From assembly GCA_946811185.2 (NCBI GenBank), contig OX328102.1, forward strand, positions 53,731,619 through 53,795,618: DNA of 64,000 nt, written 5' to 3'. The notes below the pieces were generated by a model. The model was not told the origin of the DNA. It saw nothing but the letters and a program-made list of their open reading frames with translations, and did not search any database. Shown piece by piece: positions 48,890 through 56,321 of the stretch. Positions within the stretch are counted from its first letter, which is position 1. Each line of letters opens with the position of its first letter. Position numbers and translations under genes: made by a program. Source of the stretch: Hippopus hippopus (Eukaryota; Mollusca; Bivalvia; Cardiida; Cardiidae).

Positions 48890-49174
48890 GGTGTTTGATG
48901 CCGTTGCAAGAGATAATTGTAGATAAAGCCGCGGTCAGTGCACCTATCTATAGTGTCTCGAATTTCTCCCACCAGCACTTCGCACAATATTCTTTCCAGT
49001 CCAATTTCTGATATCCCACATACACATCTAGAAAACAGTGTTCACCGGTGAGAGAGGGATGAATATTGGTGTAATGACTATATTCGGTCCTCGATAAGAA
49101 ACTAGCCGAGCCGGGAATCGCGCCAGCAACTCCTAGGTTTGAAGTTTTGTAGGTGACTGAACTACAGGGCTCGG
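48890..49174 (-). repeat. tRNA-derived SINE, diverged full length
   Basis: Minus-strand head GAGCCCTGTAGTTCAGTCAC; body shared with the copy at 47318. Confidence 0.75.
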
Positions 49175-49177
49175 TAC

Positions 49178-49516
49178 GTCCATGTGAGCGGCGTTCTGAC
49201 AAAAGGGGGTTTAATGGATCTCCTTGACGCATCATGCCATGCAAGTCATCATATAATAATGGATCCATAATTGAATCTGGAGGTAGACTTGGTCCTTTGG
49301 CATGCGGAAAATTGACCAATAGCAGGCTGACCTGGGTAGATACTTTTTACAGATGTATTGATCTCCCTTTTCACAGAGAACGGTCCTTTGACACGCAGAA
49401 AATTTACCAGTAGAAAAAGGTTTTGAACCAGGTCAGCCTGCGCAGATTGTGCAGCCTGACCTGAATCGATTCATTTTGCAGATGCATTAAGCCTCCTTTT
49501 CACGGAGCATGGCTCA
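49178..49516 (+). mobile_element. Family A MITE with internal duplication
   Basis: The segment from GGTCCTTTGGCATGCGG to TTTTTACAGATGTATTG is followed by a second GGTCCTTTGACACGCAG to ATTTTGCAGATGCATTAAG. It looks like two right halves in tandem under one left end. Confidence 0.7.
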
Positions 49517-49796
49517 TTTATAATGGTTAGTTAATCATCAGTTTGACGTAAATTCTTAGGTTCTTGAGGGAGGTTTTACAAGAAAATGAGCATAAAATCC
49601 TGACTGGCTCCTGGGAGATATTTTAGATAACTGGTTCCTGGTCCCAGTTCACTTGCTATGTCTTGTATTGTCGCTTTTAATCCTGTCTTTTATCCACTCT
49701 GTTAGTCGCTATTACGACGCCGTTATCAACTCGTTCCTGTATCTCGTTGTCCAAGAAAAGGTGTCACATCACCGTTTTTTGTGCATTTAAAATAGA

Positions 49797-49995
49797 GTTA
49801 ACCTTCAGGCTGCGCTAACCTTTTGCGGACAGCGTAGATCAAGATCAGACTGCACAGAACGTGCAGTCTGATCTTGGATCTACACTGTCCGATAAGGAGG
49901 TTTTTTCCTTCAAAAATACTTATGAAATAGTAAAATTTGGGGTTTTACTGTAGATTTGAAATCTTTATTTCACTTATATAGCAGCTTCAGGGTTT
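49797..49995 (+). mobile_element. Family C element
   Basis: GTTAACCTTCAGGCTGC; hairpin at 49830-49891 is perfect. Confidence 0.85.
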
Positions 49996-50028
49996 GTATC
50001 ACCATCTATGACCCTGTGCTGTACTTTA

Positions 50029-50232
50029 ACCCTAATAGGCTGCTAAGCGCGACTCAATGACCTTTTGCGAACAGTGTAGATCAGACTGCAGAACGTGCAG
50101 TCTGATCTTTGATCTACACTGTGCGATAAGGGAATATTTCCCCCCCCCCAAAAAAAAAAAAATTACCGCTGGATTAGTAAAATTTGGGTTTTTACTATCG
50201 GCTTAAAAGTTTCATTTCATTTATCTAGCAGA
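50029..50232 (+). mobile_element. Family C element
   Basis: TTTAACCCTAATAGGCTGC; contains C10A13 homopolymers at 50141-50163. It is the second copy within 35 bases of the one at 49797, same orientation. Confidence 0.85.
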
Positions 50233-51895
50233 CCCACAGCTGTACTGTTTGTTTCTATCAAATATATTTCCAGCACGCTATTCAAGAAGTTAAAAAGGCA
50301 CCTCAAGCGATCGCGTTCCTGCTGTTCCACAACAATTATACCCTTGAAATATCACAGGAAAAAAAGGTATCTTCTTGGTAGTAGAACTCGATTCCTTATG
50401 TGGTCACAGCAATAGAATAGTTTTTAAAGGTGGGTATTTAGATTTTTCACATCTCACCAAAGTAAAAAGTATATGTATCACTGAAATTTATATGAAAAAA
50501 ACAATACAAATCATCAATAATTAAGAATCATAAAATTACAAAAAAAATTTTTTTTTGATGGTGTTTCCTTAAAAGGCTACGTAGCCTCTTAAGGTATTTT
50601 TAGATTTCGCGCCAGAAATTAAAAAAGCATTGTGGGAATGTCAAGTGACTGGCATGTGACTAATGACGCTTAAATTCCATAACATAACAAACATGTAATT
50701 ATTTTCCATAATGTCTTCTTCGGACGCTATGTTTGAAGCTTCGTCTGTGTATTTCCGGTATGTAAATGAGCGAGTTGCTCATGTAAAAATAGACCGTGTT
50801 TCCCGTTGGTGTCGACCTGGGCCGTAGTAAATCTCTAATTTCTCTTGTTGTCGGATGGTTTTAGACTACTGGGGTTTTATGAATGAAAATTAAAAGGCTT
50901 TGGGAGTATAAGGATGATTTTTTTGTATTTCTGTAAAATTTTCGTCCCGAAATCTGAAGGGCCATCTTTAAAGGGATTGAAAAGAAAAACTTGAACTCAG
51001 TGTCCACAGAAGGAATCGAATCAACATCAGAAACACAATTTAGATCTGTTTTTTCCATCTTCTCTGATAGAAGAGTCAAATTTTCAACTACATGTACTTT
51101 TGACTGCTACCACCCTGAAGCACTTCGGAGTGCTGTATTACCATTTATCTACATCTGGACTGCAAAATTCACGATGATGTGCCCCAGTCTGTTTGTTTGT
51201 TTAGATGGTGTTTGACGACATTTTTAACATTATTGCAGTTACATATAATGATGCTGATTACGGTTCCACATAACCACTTCCGCTTTATTAGATAATATAA
51301 TTTATTCAGAATTCTGATTAATTCCTGTTGCACTTTGATACATTCATCGCCATATGTAGAAAATGTTGCTTTTGTAGACAGCATACATGTAGATTAAGAT
51401 CAGACCATACCTTCAACTTGTTTAGTGAAGCCTGTAAGATGAGAATCTTTCTGAGTGTTAAGCGAATGTATTTTCAAAACCATCGAGTTTAGGCCTACAC
51501 TCGTATATTTGATTGACCCCCTTTCAACATCATAGACGAAAACAGGGACTTAAGCGGACGACATAGATCAAGGTCAAAGTGTACTAAACGTGCAGTCTGA
51601 TCTTGGATCTATACCGTCTGCCATTAGATTATATTTGCAGCCTTCCAAAGAGATCTTGTTTATATTTCTGGCGATGAAACATTTAACAGTCCATTGTAAC
51701 AGTTTGTGCCCAACCGTGACTCGAACTCAGAACTCCTGTATAGATAACCTCACCAATCACCAATTCCCTACCGGAGTTCGGCCATTATCGATTAAACTAT
51801 CACTATTCTACTACATATAGATCTATCACTTACGCTACATTTAATTTCAAATCTACCAAGAGCATTCTACAGATCACATAATGTAGACACATATG
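50233..51895. other. Intergenic, no gene seen
   Basis: A family C-like relic lies near 51555-51615, a SINE-like scrap near 51205-51245 and a tRNA-like scrap near 51715-51775. No supported gene. Confidence 0.4.
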
Positions 51896-51899
51896 AGTA

Positions 51900-52030
51900 A
51901 GAGGATAGGAAAGACTGGAAGAATAGGAACACATTGTGGCTACCAGCATTTTCTTTTTTTACTACAATGTTTTCTCAAGCCTCTTTCTCCAGAGTAGGGA
52001 AGACATGGTACTATAAGGTAAAGGGTTAAA
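51900..52030 (+). repeat. Family D fragment
   Basis: One hairpin arm plus GGTAAAGGGTTAAA right end. Confidence 0.6.
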
Positions 52031-52055
52031 TGAAAAATGAAGAAAATGGAAACAT

Positions 52056-52321
52056 ATGAGCCATGTTCTGGCAAAAGGGGGCTTAATGCATCTCCGTGAT
52101 CCATGGTACCAAGCAAGCCATCACATACTTATGGATCCTTAGTAGCTACTTTTTTTTTAAACGACTTAATAATGACGTAGACTGGTCTTTGTACATACAG
52201 AAAATTGACCGATAGCGAAAAGTTTCGGCCCAGGTCAGCCTTCGCGGACTGCGCAGGCTGACCTGGGTCGATATTTTTTCGCAGATGTATTAAGCCCCCT
52301 TTTCAAAGAGCATGGCTCATA
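52056..52321 (+). mobile_element. Family A MITE, near-consensus
   Basis: ATATGAGCCATGTTCTGGC to AGCATGGCTCATAT; palindrome at 52233-52268. Confidence 0.9.
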
Positions 52322-52449
52322 TCTAAGTGTCAATACGAGGAAAAAAAGTAGTCCGTATAAATCACCGTAGTCCCCCTAGACTTGGCCGCGGATAACTACA
52401 CTGACAGGAAGAAGATATATAGAGATCATTGCACCATGGGAAATCTATC

Positions 52450-52905
52450 GAGGGATTATTTCATCATTATCTCTTTTTACTTTATTCACGCTGGATGCAA
52501 TGATATATTTGGCTCGCGAGCTGAACTTTGACCTCAAACTATCATACTCGCGCATGCACGCCCACAGTAACGTTTGCAGATGCACCTTATTCTTTTCTTT
52601 CATTTCAAAAGACATATCGGCACTACGCCGGCGGCTAACCGTTAATGCTCCGTCCCAATCCATGGCTTTACGTGAATATTCATCATTTTCTCTTTTAACT
52701 TGGTTCATACTAAATTATTTATACAGTTCGCATGCTGGCCTTTGACCTCCAAAGTTTCATGCACGCACATGTATGCCAACAATAACGCTTATAGATCCAC
52801 CCGAGCCCTTTTCTTTCCCTGTCAAAGACAAATCGGGACTTCATCTGCGATCAACCGGAAGTACTCCGTTCCAAACAAGGCTCCGTATTCATCAGCCATT
52901 TAAGA
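52450..52905 (-). repeat. Diverged ~220-bp tandem duplication, faintly coding-like
   Basis: TCATCATTATCTCTTTTTAC (52459) recurs as TCATCATTTTCTCTTTTAAC (52679), and the text after each aligns. On the minus strand unit 1 reads NQVKRENDEYSRKAMDW and the next repeats NKVKRDNDEI. Family not recognised; could be decayed exons or a satellite. Confidence 0.45.
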
Positions 52906-53007
52906 TGAATTAGAAATATTCTGTCTAATTCTCCAAGAATTTCTAAATTTAAAAGTAACACAGTTTCTGATTTTCTGTTACTTTAAAATTTAGAAACTTC
53001 CGGAGAA

Positions 53008-53322
53008 TTGACTGATTGATTGATTGTATGGGGTTTAACACCGTTTTCAACATTATTCCAATTATATCGCGGCGGCCAGTGCACCTACCCATGCTTTCCT
53101 GGAGTTTCTTTCACCAATACTCCGCACAATATTCTTTCCAAGCCACTGGCTACTTTCCCACGTAGCCATCGTCGAAGCAATGGTCAGCGGTGAGAGAGGA
53201 ATGAATCCAGTGGCAATAACTATCATCAATCCTCGGAAAGAAATCCGCCGAGCTGGGGATCGAACCAGCGACCCCACGTTCACAAGCCCTGTACGCCACT
53301 GACTGAGCTACCGGGGCTCGGC
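53008..53322 (-). repeat. tRNA-derived SINE, full length
   Basis: Minus-strand head GAGCCCCGGTAGCTCAGTCA, box B GGTTCGATCCCC, tail CAATCAATCAATCAGT at the low-coordinate end. Confidence 0.9.
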
Positions 53323-53417
53323 AAAAAAAAGGCAAAGAACGCCCTTAAGAACAGTTAGGTACTATGGATCCAGGGCTCAACATGGAAGGTTTGTGGTCAT
53401 ACAAGCCAACAGTAGTA

Positions 53418-53476
53418 ATGGACAGTGTAATAAGGATCTGGCGGGGCCCGGCCAGAGCCTTATTACACTGTCCTGT
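53418..53476. repeat. Short hairpin
   Basis: GGACAGTGTAATAAGG and CCTTATTACACTGTCC around a GGCGGGGCCCGGCC centre. Different from family C despite the shared GGACAGTGTA start. Confidence 0.75.
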
Positions 53477-53686
53477 AGAGCCCTACGCTATCTACCCTAC
53501 AGAAAATTTTGTCCCAGTTTGGCTACCCTGAAAGAATTTACATTATATCACTTCTACAAAAAAAAATACCCAAGGTCTCTACCCTGATCCCCAGAGTGTC
53601 CATAGTCAGAATTCAAGATGGCGGACGTTTGGAGGCAAGCTGGGTACAAAAAACCCTCTCAGGCTAGAGCCCGGGGTATTTTCATT

Positions 53687-53840
53687 GAGTTGGACTTAGA
53701 CTTTTTTTCTGCATCTATGAATGATTTTTTCTCTCTAAAAGACTGAGTTGACCTTAGACTTTTTTCTGCATCTATGGATGATTTCTCTCTCTCTCTAAAA
53801 GCCTGAGCACTGAGTTGGACTTAGACTTTTTCTGAGTTTT
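53687..53840. repeat. Candidate Polinton terminal region, tandem repeats
   Basis: GAGTTGGACTTAGAC or a one-base variant starts at 53687, 53745 and 53812; each is followed by CTTTTT and, in two, TCTGCATCTATG and a CT run. Short tandem units inside terminal repeats are common in such elements, but the partner end is outside the window. Confidence 0.5.
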
Positions 53841-53945
53841 TACTCTCTGGAGTGTGGCTCTTTGGAGTGTAACTCTTTTGAGTGTAACTCTTCTAAAATT
53901 TGAAGAAATGACAATTTGAAGATAGAACTTTCGTGGTAAATGGTT

Positions 53946-53961
53946 AGTCCTGAAAAGGACT
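53946..53961 (-). terminator. Histone-type 3' stem-loop (perfect)
   Basis: AGTCCT-TTTC-AGGACT on the minus strand, then AACCA, then GAAAG after exactly 13 nt. No gene directly precedes it. Confidence 0.7.
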
Positions 53962-53969
53962 GTTGGGTT

Positions 53970-53985
53970 ATCTCTGAAAAGAGCT
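53970..53985 (-). terminator. Histone-type stem-loop (one mismatch)
   Basis: AGCTCT-TTTC-AGAGAT followed by AACCCA. Forms a pair with the stem-loop at 53946. Confidence 0.55.
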
Positions 53986-54172
53986 GTGACAATTTGAAGA
54001 AATGACAATTTGAAGATAGAACTTTCGTCTGACAACTTGAAGATAGAACTTTCGTCTGACAACTTGAAGATAGAACTTTCGTCTGACAATTTGAAGAAAT
54101 GACAATTTGAAGAAAAGATAGAACTTTCGTCTGACAATTTGAAGAAAGATAGAACTTTCGTGGTAGATGGTT

Positions 54173-54188
54173 AGCCCTGAAAAGGGCT
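54173..54188 (-). terminator. Histone-type 3' stem-loop of the 73-aa gene
   Basis: AGCCCT-TTTC-AGGGCT, 41 nt past the stop at 54230, flanked by AACA before and AACCA after, GAAAG 13 nt downstream. Confidence 0.75.
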
Positions 54189-54195
54189 GTTGGGT

Positions 54196-54210
54196 GGTCC
54201 TAAAAGGACC
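54196..54210 (-). terminator. Histone-like stem-loop, 15-nt variant
   Basis: GGTCCT-TTT-AGGACC followed by ACCCA, the classic histone cleavage flank. It has the canonical GG...CC stem end but a 3-nt loop. Confidence 0.55.
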
Positions 54211-54215
54211 TGGTT

Positions 54216-54243
54216 TGGAGGTTGTGTTTTTAAGCACAACCTC
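54216..54243. repeat. 10-bp hairpin over the stop codon
   Basis: GGAGGTTGTG and CACAACCTCC with an 8-nt loop that contains the 73-aa gene's stop. Confidence 0.7.
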
Positions 54244-54451
54244 CAACCTTTCTGCAGGCTGGGCAGCTACTCGCCGCCCGCCTCTTCAACCTTTTCATCT
54301 GCTGGCTGTCCAGGTCAAACTTCAGTGTGAACGGTGGCTCGTTGTCATCGTCCCAATTCTCTGTAGACGGCACAACAAACTCCTTCTTTTTCTTTTTTGC
54401 AGATAGTTGGGCAATCTCCCAGAAATCCATTTCTCTAAGTGAACACTCCAT
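54230..54451 (-). CDS. Small Polinton protein with C-terminal CPxC motif, 73 aa
   Basis: Not a recognised family. The start at 54451 is chosen because it is the first ATG about 48-55 nt below a TATA box. The protein has a Lys run (residues ~19-23), an acidic patch (WDDDNE), a basic segment (KRLKRR) and ends SSCPACRKVGGCA. The same CPxC-x4-GC ending closes the 101-aa protein at 55927, so the two are probably related and may bind a metal. I found no LxCxE retinoblastoma-binding motif. It is the gene nearest the element's left end. Its promoter has E2F, CRE and TATA motifs, and it is followed by two stem-loops of histone type; both suggest an early, cell-cycle-linked gene. A 10-bp hairpin also overlaps the stop codon. 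Confidence 0.65.
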   Translation of the reverse strand: MECSLREMDFWEIAQLSAKKKKKEFVVPSTENWDDDNEPPFTLKFDLDSQQMKRLKRRAASSCPACRKVGGCA

Positions 54452-54498
54452 ATTGTAGCGAGTCGAAGAAATGAACAATGTGTGGGAAATAACGCTGG

Positions 54499-54567
54499 GT
54501 TTTATAGCTTTACAGGAGGATTGAACTAGTTGACCCATGACGTCATTTTCTCCTATGTTTTTCCCGC
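54499..54567 (-). promoter_or_regulatory. E2F-CRE-TATA promoter, cassette 1
   Basis: In transcription order on the minus strand: GCGGGAAA (E2F consensus, 54560-54567), 14 nt, TGACGTCA (full CRE/ATF site, 54538-54545), 31 nt, TATAAAAC (54499-54506). An ATTGG (inverted CCAAT) lies farther up at about 54655-54661. Confidence 0.75.
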
Positions 54568-54765
54568 GTCGGCGTTTCATGCTGTTTTGGCTCCAAATTA
54601 ATGTTATCCAATCAGAATTATCGTTGTTTTTCTAATGGTAAATGTTTTATTGTTAACCAATCTATAGTTTTGTTACATTTTCTTGTTCTGATCAGAAAAA
54701 CTAGAGTTTGACTATCCTATGACTTTTTTGATTATGAGTCTTCTGACAAAATGAAAAGAAAGATG

Positions 54766-54771
54766 TTTATT
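54766..54771 (-). terminator. Poly(A) signal
   Basis: Minus-strand AATAAA 10 nt past the degenerate stem-loop at 54782. Confidence 0.5.
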
Positions 54772-54781
54772 TAAGATAGCT

Positions 54782-54797
54782 AGCCCTGAAAAGGGTT
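54782..54797 (-). terminator. Histone-type stem-loop (one mismatch)
   Basis: AACCCT-TTTC-AGGGCT. No GAAAG at 13 nt; an AATAAA follows instead. Confidence 0.45.
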
Positions 54798-55042
54798 GCT
54801 TTTTTGTGCAGAATACACTTTTTTTATCCTCCTCTCTTTCTTTTCCATTGTTTCCATTCTATCTAGCATTTTTATTAGATGGTCAATTTCATACCTGATA
54901 TATTTGAAACGTTCTCTTTCTTCTAACCAGAAGAGCTATGAGAGGAAAAAAATGTCAACCCAAACATTGTGGGATACTGACTCAGCTTTTACGATAGTTA
55001 ATGGTGAATGAGAAAAATTAATCAAGAGTTTAGTGTTTTATA
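54782..55042 (-). other. Possible fourth short transcription unit
   Basis: Bounded by TATAAAAC (55035-55042) and a stem-loop with one mismatch (54782-54797). A good splice acceptor (TTTTTTTCCTCTCATAG) ends near 54944, and after it a frame of ~50 codons rich in Lys/Arg/Glu (MLDRMETMEKKERRIKKVY) runs into the stem-loop. No donor or start can be fixed; it may be a decayed cassette. Confidence 0.35.
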
Positions 55043-55135
55043 TGTGCAATGGGTCACTTTTTTTAGGCTTTTGATTGTAAGTCTTTTGAGTTTTGACAAT
55101 TTTGAAGAAAGATAGATCTTTCGTGGTAGATGGTT

Positions 55136-55151
55136 AGCCCTGAAAAGGGCT
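55136..55151 (-). terminator. Histone-type 3' stem-loop of the 106-aa gene
   Basis: AGCCCT-TTTC-AGGGCT, 34 nt past the stop, preceded by AAAAAC, followed by AACCA and by GAAAG after 13 nt. Confidence 0.75.
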
Positions 55152-55185
55152 GTTTTTAGAGAAGGACTGATTTTTTTGAAAATGT

Positions 55186-55506
55186 TTATTCAGTATCAGT
55201 ATCAGTCGATTCGCTGTCTGACTCACTCCTTTCAGCGGCGATTTGCTCGCGGAAAAGACGGTCTACCTGCTCAGTTTTTGAAATAACATACTGAAAATAC
55301 ATTTCAAGCGTGCCCTCAATAATGAGTTCCTTCATCCGAAGGTTATAACAGAACACCCTGTTATTCGCAAGCTCAGCCCTCTCGTAACGCTTTCTTACTT
55401 CAGCTAAGCGTTGTTGCAGTAAAATGATTTGCCTCTTAGCTCTTCTTAACTTTCGCTCGGCATCCATCCAAGTGAAGCGCAAGTTGAGTGATGGTCTTGA
55501 AGCCAT
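55186..55506 (-). CDS. Small coiled-coil-like Polinton protein, 106 aa
   Basis: Unrecognised family. Residues ~12-50 are strongly charged with heptad-like spacing (RKLRRAKRQIILLQQRLAEVRKRYERAELANN), suggesting a coiled coil. The tail (from ~93) is an acidic Ser/Asp/Thr/Glu run (SESDSESTDTDTE) like a casein-kinase-2 target or activation tail. ATG at 55506 is 37 nt below TATAAAT, so the 5' leader would be only ~10 nt. Upstream lies the second E2F-CRE-TATA promoter. The stop codon overlaps AATAAA (55185-55190), so ordinary polyadenylation is an alternative to the stem-loop 34 nt downstream. Function unknown. Confidence 0.7.
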   Translation of the reverse strand: MASRPSLNLRFTWMDAERKLRRAKRQIILLQQRLAEVRKRYERAELANNRVFCYNLRMKELIIEGTLEMYFQYVISKTEQVDRLFREQIAAERSESDSESTDTDTE

Positions 55507-55542
55507 TGTAAAAATGAAATGTATGGAAAATAAATCGCAGAG

Positions 55543-55610
55543 ATTTATAGCTTTTCAGACGGATTGACCTACTTGACTCATGACGTCATTTTCTCCTATA
55601 TTTTTCCCGC
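55543..55610 (-). promoter_or_regulatory. E2F-CRE-TATA promoter, cassette 2
   Basis: GCGGGAAA (55603-55610), 14 nt, TGACGTCA (55581-55588), 31 nt, TATAAAT (55543-55549). Motifs and both gaps equal those of cassette 1, and the flanks (ACGCCGACGCGGG, CAGCATGAAACG) are shared. Confidence 0.8.
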
Positions 55611-55858
55611 GTCGGCGTTTCATGCTGTTTTGGGTCTGAATTAATGTTGTTCAATCATAATCACCGTTTTATTTCTAATGGTAAATGTTTTATTGTTGAC
55701 CAAACCCGTAGTTTTGTTACATTTTTTCTTGTTCGGGTCAGAAAAAACTAGAGTTTGACTATTCTATGACTTTTTTTTTAGTTTTGGCTGTAAGTCTTCT
55801 AAAAGAAAGAAGTTTGACAATTTGGAGAAAAAAGACAGAACTTTCGTGGTAGATGGGT

Positions 55859-55874
55859 AGCCCTGAAAAGGGCT
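55859..55874 (-). terminator. Histone-type 3' stem-loop of the 101-aa gene
   Basis: AGCCCT-TTTC-AGGGCT, 52 nt past the stop, preceded by AAAAC, followed by ACCCA (exact histone flank) and GAAAG after 13 nt. Confidence 0.8.
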
Positions 55875-55926
55875 GTTTTGTTTTGGAGGCTGTGTTTTTT
55901 CGTCTCACGTTGTTTTTTTTCCACTT

Positions 55927-56232
55927 CTAATGACAGCATCCGAAATTCGCCTGGCAAATGGGGCATGCTTCAACTCTTTTTCTGATTACCATTGCTCCAT
56001 TATCGAAAGTAATCTTCCTCCCAAATTTGACATCAACCAAAATGACATCCGGTGTTGTCTTTAAAAATAGTTGAACTAATCTTTCGCCGAGATCTTTGTA
56101 TGGCTGTGTTATACGTTGTAGTTGGTTTTGTTCCTCCTCTCCTATGAAACAGGTGTTTAGTTGTAATAACTGTTGACCTGCATTTAGATACTCTTGGAGA
56201 GCCTCACGTAGTTGATAATTTATCTCCTCCAT
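55927..56232 (-). CDS. Small Polinton protein with C-terminal CPxC motif, 101 aa
   Basis: Unrecognised family. I start it at the ATG at 56232 (MEEINYQLREAL), below TATAAAAC at 56322-56329; the frame is open farther up to 56382, but that would precede the TATA box. The N-terminal half is helical and Gln/Glu-rich. The middle (DVILVDVKFGRKITFDNGAMVI) looks like beta structure. The end, EACPICQANFGCCH, matches the ending of the 73-aa protein. The promoter here lacks the CRE of the other two cassettes. It stands first after the protease and a poly(A) signal, so the small genes form their own block at the left end. Confidence 0.65.
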   Translation of the reverse strand: MEEINYQLREALQEYLNAGQQLLQLNTCFIGEEEQNQLQRITQPYKDLGERLVQLFLKTTPDVILVDVKFGRKITFDNGAMVIRKRVEACPICQANFGCCH

Positions 56233-56321
56233 ATTGATACTGCTTCCGATTATTGATACTGCTTTCGAAGTGATCGTTAGCTGAGAGTCAAAAAATGATG
56301 AATGTATGGAAATATCGCTGG

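Larger units (their letters stand above)
53913..54165 (-). repeat. Array of histone-downstream-element-like units
   Basis: Minus-strand CGAAAGTTCTATCTTC occurs six times (near 53920-53934, 54014-54029, 54040-54055, 54066-54081, 54114-54129, 54146-54161), spaced by CAAGTTGTCAGA-like text, ~26 bp units in the middle. The outer two sit at the normal place after a stem-loop; the others have no stem-loop of their own. Confidence 0.75.

Noticed and set aside
14749..50232. Family C hairpins as riboswitches or terminators
   Set aside because: Dispersed repeats with terminal inverted repeats and no adjoining genes.
4400..52030. Regularly recurring hairpins as a CRISPR-like array
   Set aside because: Copies are kilobases apart, in both orientations, with transposon-like ends in an animal genome.
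18890..53322. tRNA-like segments with A and B boxes
   Set aside because: All are heads of SINEs with SINE bodies attached; no complete cloverleaf with acceptor stem was seen.
54796..55011. 71-codon plus-strand frame inside the Polinton
   Set aside because: It lies opposite the small-gene block, is Ser/Ile/Phe-rich by AT bias and has no promoter context.
54230..56232. LxCxE retinoblastoma-binding motif in the small proteins
   Set aside because: I searched the three proteins by eye and found none; E2F sites in the promoters do not imply such a protein.
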